From CAVSVP01 sp963731125 (lineage in GTDB: Bacteria > Pseudomonadota > Gammaproteobacteria > Competibacterales > Competibacteraceae): DNA of 64,000 nt. This document shows positions 25,610 to 34,023 of the stretch, in pieces. The position numbers were made by a program, and so were the translations under genes. Positions within the stretch are counted from its first letter, which is position 1; each line of letters starts with the position of its first letter. The notes beneath the pieces are model-generated. The model saw only the letters and a program-made list of their open reading frames with translations. It had not been told where the DNA came from and ran no database searches. The stretch lies in NCBI GenBank assembly GCA_963731125.1, contig CAVSVP010000013.1:372001-436000 (forward strand), in the 5' to 3' direction.

Positions 25610-27547
25610 TTATTCTGTACCTTGTTTGCTTCGCATCATGTTGATCAGGCCGCCCGCCAGAACCATTTCCAGTGAACGCTCGGTCAACCCGTGTTTCAGG
25701 TCGTAGCTTTCATTTTTGGTTTTATTCACAAGAGTCAAGACCTTCCCTTTGGGCAAAGCCTCGCGCACACCAGAAATGACAATGATATCGTCCTGCTCTA
25801 CCCTCTCCCAATCATTAGGTTCGGTAAATAGCAAAGGTAAGATTCCAAAATTAATCAGATTCTGCCGATGGATGCGCGCATAGCTCTTCGCAAGTACGGC
25901 CCTCAATCCAAGATAGCGCGGTCCCAGCGCAGCGTGCTCACGGCTGGATCCCTGTCCATAGTTACCACCACCCACGACAAAGGAAACGGCGCGCTGTTTA
26001 GCCCGTTCAGAATAAGTGGCATCGATGCGACTAAAAGAGAATTCACTGATTTTTGGTATGTTGCTTCGATAAGGCAAAATTTCGGAACCGGCCGGCATAA
26101 TTTCATCGGTCGATATATCATCCCCCACCTTCAATAACACCGGCCCCTCCAACGTATCGAGCAGCGGTCCAAAAAGCGGCAGAGAAGCAATATTAGGCCC
26201 TTTGTCAAGAGGCACCGTTTCACTGCTTTCGGCAGGGGCCACCAACATAGCGGTATTGAGACGGATCGTTTCGGGCTCCTGAAGGTTTGGGTAAGCCATG
26301 GCAAGCGTGCGTGGATCGGTAATCATTCCCGTTAGCGCTGAGGCCGTGGCGGTTTCCGGGCTGCACAGATAAACCTGATCTTCCCCGGTGCCGGAACGGC
26401 CGGGAAAATTCCGAGGCACCGTACGCAGGCTGATACGCCCCGTAGCCGGTGCCTGTCCCATGCCGATGCAACCATTGCAGCCCGCCTGATGCAGGCGCGC
26501 CCCGGAATGAATCAGTTTTTCCAGAAGACCAAGGGAAATCAGGTTTTCCAACATTTGCCGAGAGGTCGGATTCACATCAAAGGACACCTGATCGGGAATC
26601 CGTCGGCCATCGACCATCAACGCCGGCACGGCAAAATCCCGCAGTCCTGGATTTGCCGAAGATCCCACATACGCCTGATAAATCTCGTGGCCAGCGACCT
26701 CCTGCACGGGCACGACATTGCCAGGACTGCTGGGACAAGCGATCAAAGGCTCCAACTGCGAGAGTTCGATTTCCTCATGAAGCTCGTACTCGGCATCCAG
26801 GTCGGCGACAATTTCTCTCCAGACTGCCTCCCTGCCCTGTTTCCGCAAAAACTCTCTGACCATACCGTCGGAAGGGAACACCGTAGTGGTTGCCCCCAGT
26901 TCAGCACCCATATTGGCGATCACATGTCGATCCATGGCCGTTAGCTGATGCAACCCCGGTCCATAATATTCGAGGATCTTACCCGTGCCGCCATCCACGT
27001 CATGACGACGCAACATTTCGAGAATAATGTCCTTGGCGCTCACCCACTCGGGCAGTGAACCGGTCAGCTTGACTCCCCAAACCTGGGGCATATTAAGATA
27101 GAAGGGTTCACCGGCCATCGCCATCGCCACTTCAAGCCCCCCTGCGCCGATAGCCAACATGCCTAATGCACCCGCGGCACAGGTATGACTATCTGATCCC
27201 AAGAGCGTTTTACCGGGAATCCCGAAACGCTCCATATGCACGGGATGGCTAACCCCGTTACCGGGGCGGCTGTACCAAAGACCGAATTTTTTACAGGCAC
27301 TGCGCAGAAACAAATGATCGTCGGGATTTTTACAATCCTCCTGCAGCAAATTATGATCGACATATTGCGCAGAAAGCTCGGTTTTCACCCGCGACATACC
27401 CATAGCTTCGAACTCCAGCATTACCAGGGTCCCTGTCGCGTCCTGCGTCAGTGTTTGATCGATTTGCAGGCCAATCTCTTCTCCAGGCTCCGAATTTCCT
27501 GTCAGCAAATGACTAAGGATCAACTTGCGCGTTACGTTATTACCCAT
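25610..27547 (-). CDS. aconitate hydratase (short, Aquifex-type family)
   Basis: Interconverts citrate and isocitrate in the TCA/glyoxylate cycles, using a [4Fe-4S] cluster. The chosen ATG 27547 follows GAGGTG by 7 bases; an ATG-less extension to 27601 is less likely. At 645 residues it belongs to the short aconitase group rather than the 890-residue AcnA. Seen are LLGSDSHTCAAGALGMLAIG, the cluster pair in HQAGCNGCIGMGQAP, and the swivel domain with DDISTDEIMPAG and GGGNYGQGSSREHAALGPR. Where most aconitases have GSCTNS, this one reads GSSANPGLRDF, so the third cluster Cys is not at its usual place. It stands alone; a malate synthase gene lies 24 kb away. Confidence 0.88.
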   Translation of the reverse strand: MGNNVTRKLILSHLLTGNSEPGEEIGLQIDQTLTQDATGTLVMLEFEAMGMSRVKTELSAQYVDHNLLQEDCKNPDDHLFLRSACKKFGLWYSRPGNGVSHPVHMERFGIPGKTLLGSDSHTCAAGALGMLAIGAGGLEVAMAMAGEPFYLNMPQVWGVKLTGSLPEWVSAKDIILEMLRRHDVDGGTGKILEYYGPGLHQLTAMDRHVIANMGAELGATTTVFPSDGMVREFLRKQGREAVWREIVADLDAEYELHEEIELSQLEPLIACPSSPGNVVPVQEVAGHEIYQAYVGSSANPGLRDFAVPALMVDGRRIPDQVSFDVNPTSRQMLENLISLGLLEKLIHSGARLHQAGCNGCIGMGQAPATGRISLRTVPRNFPGRSGTGEDQVYLCSPETATASALTGMITDPRTLAMAYPNLQEPETIRLNTAMLVAPAESSETVPLDKGPNIASLPLFGPLLDTLEGPVLLKVGDDISTDEIMPAGSEILPYRSNIPKISEFSFSRIDATYSERAKQRAVSFVVGGGNYGQGSSREHAALGPRYLGLRAVLAKSYARIHRQNLINFGILPLLFTEPNDWERVEQDDIIVISGVREALPKGKVLTLVNKTKNESYDLKHGLTERSLEMVLAGGLINMMRSKQGTE

Positions 27548-27839
27548 CGCCTTACACCTCGAAGGAGACCTAGATCGTAGGATGACTATAGTGCCAGCCA
27601 TATGAATTGATGCCGATAATTTTATTACAATCGTTGTTTACTAACGATTTGAAGCCTTGTAACCAGTATCAGGTCATTTGGCCGGCACTATAACTAGCAA
27701 TTTCGGAAAATGATTTGAGCGAAGGTTTTTGCAGTTGGCTGTTCGGGGCAGATAGCATGCTTTATGACAATGGATTGCAATATGCGAGCCATTTGCTTAG
27801 CAAAAAGCTCGATTTCTTGACTTTTTTATAGTGCAGAAA

Positions 27840-27857
27840 TTACAAACCATTTTGTAA
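27840..27857. promoter_or_regulatory. TTACAA-N6-TTGTAA palindrome
   Basis: Perfect 6-bp arms around ACCATT, about 400 bp upstream of the sigma-54 promoter at 28262. Similar palindromes precede the two CsbD genes. A binding site role is a guess. Confidence 0.35.
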
Positions 27858-27969
27858 AACCTGCACAGGAACTTTGCTTTGGCTCATGCCTTATTTGGCG
27901 CCTACGTTGACCTATCCTCGGCAGATAAGAGAGGTCGCATTCCGATTGCTGTCTCGTAATCGATATGTC

Positions 27970-28136
27970 ACTGGATTTTGGCCAATTTCTCCCTCACTCC
28001 AACTCTCTCCCACCCGGGAAGAGGTAATTGAGTAATTAACAATAAAAGACTTATTATCTATCCCCCTTGAGGGAGAAGAGGAAAAGAGCGAGGAGTGTTT
28101 AAGTACTTAATTTGTAACCAATGACCAAAATCCAGT
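27970..28136. mobile_element. 167-bp MITE-like element with 17-bp imperfect terminal inverted repeats
   Basis: The left end ACTGGATTTTGGCCAAT and the right end (inverted) ACTGGATTTTGGTCATT match at 15 of 17 positions. No coding sequence fits inside. The interior has a REP-like CCTCACTCCAACTCTCTCCC stretch and a second arm CCCTTGAGGGAGAAGAGG. I see no clear target duplication. Related ends occur at 25543-25580 and 2627-2643. Confidence 0.5.
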
Positions 28137-28154
28137 ATCAGTAAATCACTTAAT

Positions 28155-28184
28155 ATAAGGCGCTTGCTTATAAGGCGCTTGCTT
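28155..28184. repeat. 15-bp perfect tandem duplication
   Basis: ATAAGGCGCTTGCTT occurs twice head to tail, about 80 bp before the sigma-54 promoter. Confidence 0.8.
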
Positions 28185-28261
28185 GGGTTTCCCCAAAATT
28201 GCGATAACGCCTTTAAGGCACTCAAAAGGAAAGAATGTTCGAGACTGGTTCCCGACATGCC

Positions 28262-28277
28262 TGGCACGGCTATTGCT
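28262..28277 (+). promoter_or_regulatory. sigma-54 (RpoN) promoter for the exported acidic protein gene
   Basis: CTGGCAC-GGCTA-TTGCT matches the RpoN consensus (YTGGCAC-N5-TTGCW) at every defined position. The expected start point would leave a leader of about 70 bases before ATG 28359. Confidence 0.75.
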
Positions 28278-28358
28278 CAAATACCAGGGAAGCCATGACA
28301 TTGCGTCGATTTGGCTATTTACTCCTTTTCAATAAAGGTGAAACCATAAGGTGAAATC

Positions 28359-28802
28359 ATGTTAAAAAAATTTATAGCCGGAACTGCTCCATTGTTGGCC
28401 TGTGGCATTACCATCGCTATGGCCAGTCCAGCAACACCTGAAGTTCATTTTCCTAAATACGTTACGCAAGCCACTTTAAACTTAGCTGCTGGTTCGTCAG
28501 AGGAATCCACCGATCCTACCGCGGCCGATCCGGAACCATTTGTGGACAAAAGTCCGAGCGCGAAAGACATCGAGTACCCAGACAAAGCGGACCCGCAAAA
28601 CACAGACGCTGCTGAGATTGAACCGTATACGAGTGAAGAACATGTCGGTCTCGAGGATGAACCGAGAAGGCAGGACATGGGCGAAGAAGGGATGACACCG
28701 GAAACCAGCGCAACAGAGGCCGAAGATGTGGATCCCGATGTTCAGCCGTTCACCAGTAAAGAAACCACGGGCATTGATCCCACGCCCAGAACATCCGAGT
28801 AA
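28359..28802 (+). CDS. exported acidic low-complexity protein, function unknown
   Basis: 147 residues with a signal peptide (MLKKFIAGTAPLLACGITIAMASPA) and a mature part rich in Glu, Asp, Pro, Ser and Thr that is probably unfolded. It contains loosely repeated EPYTSEEHVGLEDEP / QPFTSKETTGIDPTPR motifs, so the pattern PFTSKE-x-GI/L-x-P occurs twice. No family is recognised. It has its own sigma-54 promoter 80 bp upstream, and a terminator-like hairpin lies 230 bp downstream. Exported, acidic and single-gene expression under RpoN resembles stress or surface proteins, but this is inference. Confidence 0.65.
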   Translation: MLKKFIAGTAPLLACGITIAMASPATPEVHFPKYVTQATLNLAAGSSEESTDPTAADPEPFVDKSPSAKDIEYPDKADPQNTDAAEIEPYTSEEHVGLEDEPRRQDMGEEGMTPETSATEAEDVDPDVQPFTSKETTGIDPTPRTSE

Positions 28803-28894
28803 GCCAACAACAGCTTTGCTGCCAAGGCATTAATTGCCACTACGTTCTTTCTGAGAAGCCAGCCATTGTTAGGGAAATTTTAGCCATAGTCCGG

Positions 28895-28967
28895 TGTAGC
28901 CTGGATGGAGCATAGGCGGAATCCAGGATTCACCGTATCCACAAACGGCGATTTCGCCGAGGCTACA
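28895..28967. repeat. palindromic intergenic repeat
   Basis: TGTAGCCT and AGGCTACA bracket an inner inverted pair CCTGGAT / ATCCAGG. The sequence resembles the TGTAGCCTGGATGGAGC-type intergenic repeat found in many proteobacterial genomes. Confidence 0.5.
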
Positions 28968-29029
28968 GTTAGGCTGAGGACGGATACCGGCTTCATGGAA
29001 GAACGGTTTTAATAAATTTTACCAGCCGC

Positions 29030-29070
29030 AAGATGCCTGTTATTCACCTTCTGTAACAGGCATCTTTATT
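29030..29070 (+). terminator. rho-independent terminator
   Basis: Perfect 13-bp stem AAGATGCCTGTTA / TAACAGGCATCTT with an 11-base loop, followed by TATTTG. It is 230 bp after the exported protein gene and isolates it from GH15. Confidence 0.75.
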
Positions 29071-29195
29071 TGCTTCGGCAACTCAATCAACAAAATTCTC
29101 CACGGAAATGGTATCGCTTACCGGCATCTAAGCTCTGCAAAATAATTTCTTCGTTATTCAAGGCCGGCGCTTACTCTATAACTTAAGGAACCGAT

Positions 29196-29243
29196 AACTG
29201 CACTATCGATTAACTGCACTATCGATTAACTGCACTATCGATA
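29196..29243. repeat. three tandem 16-bp repeats before the GH15 gene
   Basis: AACTGCACTATCGATT occurs three times head to tail (last base of copy three differs). Each copy has the palindrome ATCGAT. The array ends 16 bases before ATG 29260 and so lies in the leader or promoter of the GH15 gene. Confidence 0.85.
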
Positions 29244-29259
29244 AACGGTGACTTTGCCA

Positions 29260-31209
29260 ATGACCACTACGGCTGATAATCAACGCTACCTTCCATTGCG
29301 CGACTATGCGCTAATTGGCGACTGCCATGGCGCCGCCTTGGTCAGCCGCGGCGGCAGTGTTGACTGGTGCTGTTTTGGCCGCTTCGATGCAGAACCCGTT
29401 TGTCATCGTCTGCTGGACCATCAGCAGGGGGGGTTTTTCGAAACTAATCCCCTAGAAGATTATCACAGCAGTCGACACTATCTGGCCGACACGAATATCT
29501 TACACACCGTTTTTCAAACCGCCGCAGGCCAGGCGACAATTACTGATTTTATGCCTGTCGGGCACAAGCCTGGTAGTGACGGTGAATCCGGCTCCATTGC
29601 CCTTAATGCACCCTGCTGGCTAGTGCGTTTTGTCGAGGGAGTTCAAGGGCATGTCCGGGTACGGATTCGTTACCGTCCCTCCGGAGCCGAATTCGGAAAA
29701 TACCCAGTAACATTATACGTAACTCCCAAAGGGATTGTTTCCGTCGAGGGACCACAGCTCTATAGTGATTTGGGCTTTACTCTGGTTGACGAAGTGGCGG
29801 AAACTACCGTCGATTTAACAGCCGGTGACCGCTATGCCCTTATTCTTACCCCAAAACCCATAGCCAGCATTAGCGTAGCGGATGATGCCGACCGCTTGTT
29901 GAACATTACCCACGCCTTCTGGACGGAATGGCTGCGTCATCTGCGTTATCAAGGCCCCTATCGAAATGCCGTATCTCGTAGCGTGCTTACGCTTAAGCTG
30001 CTTACATTTGCACCAACCGGCGCAGTGGCTGCCGCACCGACGTCCTCACTGCCCGAAGTGTTGGGCGGCAAGCGCAACTGGGATTACCGCTATTGTTGGC
30101 TACGAGATGCCACCTTTACCCTTTATACCCTGATCGCTCTGGGCTACGGTGGCGAAGGTGCCTGCTTTAATACCTTTCTAACCCGCTGTCTTAAAAAAAC
30201 TTTTCCCAAAGTTCAGATCATGTACGGCGTTGGTGGGGAAACCGAACTAAAAGAGCGCAATCTGGAACATGTAGAAGGCTACTGCCAAAGCCGGCCGGTA
30301 CGTGTAGGAAACGCAGCCTATACCCAACGTCAAGTAGACGTTTACGGCGAAATGCTGAATCAGGCGTTTTTGTACAAAACCCTCGACGGCCCGCTTGAGC
30401 CTGAAGAGCGCAAGCTATTGAGTGAGTTGGCTGACCATGTGGCGGCACGCTGGCAAGAACCCGGGCACAGCATATGGGAAATACGCACCCAATCCCACCA
30501 GTATGTGTACAGCAAAATCATGTGTTGGGTGGCCCTGGATCGCGCTATCCGGCTGTTTGGTGCAAAGCAGCACTGGTGTCAGGCACAGGATGCCATCTAT
30601 CACGCTGTTTTGGAAAAGGGCATAGCACAAGATCAGGGTTATCTTACCCAGACATTTGCAGGCACAGAGTTAGATGCCGCTGTGCTGCTGACGCCGCTAT
30701 TAGGCTTTCCGATTGCACGCTCCACCTTTGAGCAAACCGTGGATGCCATTCAAGCGACGCTCAGCGAAAGAGGTTATCTAAAACGGTATCAAACCGGTGA
30801 TGAACTTTCAGGAGACGAGGGCGCTTTTTTGGTATGTAATTTTTGGCTGGTGGATGCTCTGCTATTTCTGGACCGACGGGAAGAGGCCGTGGCGCTATAT
30901 GAAAAGCTTCTCAGTCAAACCAATGACGTAGGGTTACTACCGGAAGAGCTGGATCCGAAAACAGGGGCGTTTCTTGGTAATTTCCCTCTGGCGCTAAGCC
31001 ATATCGGCTTAATTCGCAGCGCGTTAACCTTAGACCTTTACGATGTGCACCACTTAAAGAGTGAGCAGGTTTTTACCACCGATAGCGCTCACCAGACTAC
31101 CGACGCGATGGGCGGACTGCTAAGTTCGTGGGTGACCTTTGCAGACGCCGGCAGCAGTTCTTATGATTTTTCCTTAGCCTCCGTACTGCCAGAATTTTGG
31201 ACATACTGA
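29260..31209 (+). CDS. glycoside hydrolase family 15 protein (glucoamylase/trehalase-like)
   Basis: Exo-acting alpha-glucosidase-type enzyme of about 649 residues with the bacterial GH15 layout: an N-terminal beta-sandwich beginning LRDYALIGDCHGAALVSRGGSVDWCCFGRFD, then an (alpha/alpha)6 barrel with GGKRNWDYRYCWLRDATFTL. The general acid region is SIWEIRTQSHQYVYSK and the base is the Glu of LLPEELDPKTGAFLGNFPLALSHIGLI. No signal peptide is seen, so it is probably cytoplasmic. ATG 29260 is favoured with GGTGA upstream; GTG 29248 is the other choice. Substrate could be alpha,alpha-trehalose or malto-oligosaccharide. The SDR gene follows after 71 bp. Confidence 0.85.
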   Translation: MTTTADNQRYLPLRDYALIGDCHGAALVSRGGSVDWCCFGRFDAEPVCHRLLDHQQGGFFETNPLEDYHSSRHYLADTNILHTVFQTAAGQATITDFMPVGHKPGSDGESGSIALNAPCWLVRFVEGVQGHVRVRIRYRPSGAEFGKYPVTLYVTPKGIVSVEGPQLYSDLGFTLVDEVAETTVDLTAGDRYALILTPKPIASISVADDADRLLNITHAFWTEWLRHLRYQGPYRNAVSRSVLTLKLLTFAPTGAVAAAPTSSLPEVLGGKRNWDYRYCWLRDATFTLYTLIALGYGGEGACFNTFLTRCLKKTFPKVQIMYGVGGETELKERNLEHVEGYCQSRPVRVGNAAYTQRQVDVYGEMLNQAFLYKTLDGPLEPEERKLLSELADHVAARWQEPGHSIWEIRTQSHQYVYSKIMCWVALDRAIRLFGAKQHWCQAQDAIYHAVLEKGIAQDQGYLTQTFAGTELDAAVLLTPLLGFPIARSTFEQTVDAIQATLSERGYLKRYQTGDELSGDEGAFLVCNFWLVDALLFLDRREEAVALYEKLLSQTNDVGLLPEELDPKTGAFLGNFPLALSHIGLIRSALTLDLYDVHHLKSEQVFTTDSAHQTTDAMGGLLSSWVTFADAGSSSYDFSLASVLPEFWTY

Positions 31210-31280
31210 ACATCGCTAAGAGTGCATTGATCAGCTCTTTATGAGGACTGATTCGCAATAATAATTCTTAGGGAGGACGC

Positions 31281-32267
31281 ATGAATACCGCAGACGTGGT
31301 TGTAGTAACCGGTGCTTCGGCCGGCGTCGGCCGCGCCATCGCCCGGGCTTTTGGGCAGCGCGGCGCCCGGGTGGTGCTGCTCGCCCGCGGCCGCGACGGC
31401 CTGGAAGCCGCCCGCGCGGAAATCGAGGCCGCCGGCGGTCAAGCCATGGTAATACCCACTGATGTCGCCGATACCGATCAGGTGGAAGCGGCGGCAGAAC
31501 GCGTGGAAAACGAATGGGGACCCATTGATATCTGGGTCAACGACGCCATGGCCACCATCTTCGCGCCGGTTAAGGCTATTACTCCGACGGAGTATAAACG
31601 CTCCACCGAGGCGACCTATCTGGGATCCGTCTATGGAACCATGGCCGCTCTCAAACGAATGCTTAAACGCGATCGCGGTACTATTATTCAGGTAAGCTCG
31701 GCCCTGGCCTTCCGGGCGATTCCACTACAGGCCCCTTACTGTGGAGCCAAATATGCGCTAAGGGGCTTTATCGATTCTCTGCGCTCGGAATTGCTCCACG
31801 ATGGCAGTCAGGTGCATGTCACCATGGTACATCTTTCTGCCTTTAATACTCCGCAATTTGACTGGGGACGCACCCGGCTGTCAAAGCAGCCACAGCCTTT
31901 ACCGCCTATTTTTCAACCGGAGGTGGCAGCCGAGGCGGTTGTCTGGGCGGCTTATCACAAGCGGCGTGCACTCTGGGTAGGCTTTCCTTGCGTCAAAACG
32001 ATCTTAGGTACCAAGTTAGTGCCCGGTTTTATCATCGACAAAATATTGGTCCGCCAAGGCTATTCCGGTCAGCAGACAGAGCAGCCGGTTGCTCCTGACC
32101 GGCCGGATAATCTTTTTGAGCCGGTTCCCGGAGACCACGGGGCCCATGGACGTTTTGACGCGCAGGCGAAAAGCCGGAGTTGGCAGCTTTGGATGACGCT
32201 TCACCGGGAATGGGTTTTGGCAGCAGGTGCGTTAGCCGTTGTCGCAATTACAATACTGCTTTTGTAA
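31281..32267 (+). CDS. SDR family oxidoreductase with C-terminal membrane anchor
   Basis: Short-chain dehydrogenase of 328 residues. The N-terminal cofactor loop is VVTGASAGVGRAIAR (residues 8-22), catalytic Ser is in IIQVSSALAFR and the YxxxK is YCGAKYALRGF near residue 155. The expected NAG motif is replaced by NDAMATIF. After the catalytic domain there is a Pro-rich stretch (about residues 270-300) and a final hydrophobic helix (WVLAAGALAVVAITILLL) that would anchor it to the inner membrane. AGGGAGG stands before the ATG. It probably forms a transcript with GH15. Substrate unknown. Confidence 0.82.
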   Translation: MNTADVVVVTGASAGVGRAIARAFGQRGARVVLLARGRDGLEAARAEIEAAGGQAMVIPTDVADTDQVEAAAERVENEWGPIDIWVNDAMATIFAPVKAITPTEYKRSTEATYLGSVYGTMAALKRMLKRDRGTIIQVSSALAFRAIPLQAPYCGAKYALRGFIDSLRSELLHDGSQVHVTMVHLSAFNTPQFDWGRTRLSKQPQPLPPIFQPEVAAEAVVWAAYHKRRALWVGFPCVKTILGTKLVPGFIIDKILVRQGYSGQQTEQPVAPDRPDNLFEPVPGDHGAHGRFDAQAKSRSWQLWMTLHREWVLAAGALAVVAITILLL

Positions 32268-32335
32268 CTTTTACAAGCGTTGTTTGTAGTTTCTACAGAA
32301 TATTTCCGGTTTTGCTTTACTATCCGACTTAAGAC

Positions 32336-33826
32336 TTAATCTTTCTTCAGTGGCGCACGGCCCATGCGGGTAGCTTTGCAATGAGACATCACCAGCCAAA
32401 CAGCGCCGGCCCCCACGAGAATGGCAGGCAAAGGATGCTGTTGAATCTTCCTTTTTAAATTTGCAGCCGATGCGGATTTACCTTCCCGAAAGTACTCCAT
32501 CGTTTGGAGAAGAAATTGTACAACTATTTCTTGCTGATCGGTTGCAATATTATCGATTCTCTCAGCTAAAGGTCCTTTTAACTGCCTGCGCATGGTTCTC
32601 TTACGGTCATCATCATAGCGAGAAGCTATCGGTTCAGCACTCGCTATGCTGTTCTGGGCTTTGACAGCGTGTTCATAACGCCCTTCGTGCTCTTCGTGGG
32701 GCGGCGACGCACCTGCCGCCTTGGCACGCTGTTGCTTTGTTACCGGCTCTGCTTCAGGCTCGGCCTGAGATGCGTTTCGGTTCCGTGGCTTATGCTCTTT
32801 CTCGGAAGATGCCATGGTGTTGTTGGAAGAGCTTTCGGGACCTTCTGCTTCTCCCGGCGTTTTTCCCACGGTATCGGCCACATAAGCGTCACGCTTGCCC
32901 ATGGGCTGCGGTTCGCCTTCGGTGGTGTCTTCGCCAGTTTGATGTTCCATTTCGGCATTGAGTTCGGCACCGAGTAAAACGACAAAGGCCGTAAGGTAAA
33001 ACCACATCAGGAGAATGATCACGGCACCCAGGGAGCCATAGGTTTCGTTATAGCTGCCAAAATGGGATACGTAGAAGGAGAACAAGGCCGAACCAAGCAG
33101 CCAAAGCACCGTTGCCGCAATCGCTCCCCAGCTTACCCAATGCCAGCGGGGTTCATCGCGACTGGGTCCATAGCGATAAAGCACTGCCAAGGCGACTATC
33201 ACAGCCAGCGCCAATAGCGGCCACCGCAGGCCCGCTATCCATAACCGGGCATGTTCCTGCAGCCCGAAATAACCCAACAATGCGGGCAATGCAACAATCA
33301 ATGCCGACCCTATAACAGCAAATAGGATAGCCCCTAACGTCAGGCCCAGCGCCACTGCATTTAGCTTTAAAAAGCTTCTTTTTTCCTCCTCGTCGTAAAC
33401 AATATTTAAAGCCGTAATCAGCGCTTTTGTTCCTTTGGTGGCGCTCCAAAGCGCCAGTAACACGCCGCCGATCGCTCCTAGGCTTAAGGCAGTGTTCGCG
33501 TGTTCAGTGACTTTGCCAAGCTGGCTGTTCAGTATCCCCTGGGCCTGACCGGGTAATAAGGTATTGACGGTGGCCAGTTGCTGCTGAACCTGCGATGGAT
33601 CCGCCCATAACCCATAAATAGACACCAGAGCCGCCAATGCTGGAAAAATAGCCAATAAGGCATAAAATGCTACCCCCGCCGAAACGATGGAAACATTGTC
33701 TTGCGACACCTCACCCTTGACCCGCAGCAAAATATCCCGCCAGCCCTTGGGGGGTATCTGACTGGGTTGCGTTGCTGCGCGTCCGCGCGAGCCGTATGCT
33801 GATTGACTTGCCGTCGCCTCTGCCAT
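32336..33826 (-). CDS. YihY/BrkB family membrane protein with C-terminal extension
   Basis: Inner-membrane protein of the YihY/virulence factor BrkB family. Residues 1-280 hold about six membrane helices, with the start motif VSIVSAGVAFYALLAIFPALAALVSIYG and the later ALWSATKGTKALITALNIVYDEEE and YGSLGAVIILLMWFYLTAFVVLLGAELNAE. Residues 290-400 are hydrophilic and low in complexity. The last 80 residues form a helix and a final membrane segment (HPLPAILVGAGAVWLVM) that resembles DUF883/DUF3618-type anchors. At 496 residues it is longer than plain YihY (about 290). Function of the family is not settled. It is convergent with the SDR gene. Confidence 0.82.
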   Translation of the reverse strand: MAEATASQSAYGSRGRAATQPSQIPPKGWRDILLRVKGEVSQDNVSIVSAGVAFYALLAIFPALAALVSIYGLWADPSQVQQQLATVNTLLPGQAQGILNSQLGKVTEHANTALSLGAIGGVLLALWSATKGTKALITALNIVYDEEEKRSFLKLNAVALGLTLGAILFAVIGSALIVALPALLGYFGLQEHARLWIAGLRWPLLALAVIVALAVLYRYGPSRDEPRWHWVSWGAIAATVLWLLGSALFSFYVSHFGSYNETYGSLGAVIILLMWFYLTAFVVLLGAELNAEMEHQTGEDTTEGEPQPMGKRDAYVADTVGKTPGEAEGPESSSNNTMASSEKEHKPRNRNASQAEPEAEPVTKQQRAKAAGASPPHEEHEGRYEHAVKAQNSIASAEPIASRYDDDRKRTMRRQLKGPLAERIDNIATDQQEIVVQFLLQTMEYFREGKSASAANLKRKIQQHPLPAILVGAGAVWLVMSHCKATRMGRAPLKKD

Positions 33827-33905
33827 AGGGAGTTTGCCTCTTAAGGTTAAAGCAAAAACTTTTTTAGCGTTGAGTACTCAGTCCTGCGTAAGCTTAAATT
33901 GCAAA

Positions 33906-33935
33906 GGCCAAGAGCTGGTAAACCAGCCCTTGGCC
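33906..33935 (-). terminator. rho-independent terminator after the PRC-barrel gene
   Basis: GGCCAAGAGCTGGT and ACCAGCCCTTGGCC form a near-perfect 14-bp stem. On the minus strand it is followed by TTTGCAATTT. Confidence 0.7.
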
Positions 33936-34023
33936 CCACAGCGTACTCAATTACCGTGAAGCAATCCTTATGCCCTACTCCCTTTTGAATAACACAATGG
34001 CCACGGCAGTGTAATCGATCGAC

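Larger units (their letters stand above)
27602..28358. other. long intergenic region with repeats and a sigma-54 promoter
   Basis: About 760 bp without a supported gene between divergent transcripts. It holds a TTACAA-N6-TTGTAA palindrome at 27840-27857, a 167-bp element with terminal inverted repeats at 27970-28136, a 15-bp tandem duplication at 28155-28184 and a consensus sigma-54 promoter at 28262-28277. A related half-palindrome TTACAATCGTTGTTT lies at about 27624-27638 close to the aconitase start. Confidence 0.6.

Noticed and set aside
29196..29243. 16-bp repeats considered as a CRISPR or att site
   Set aside because: Units are adjacent without spacers, and there is no integrase or tRNA gene nearby.
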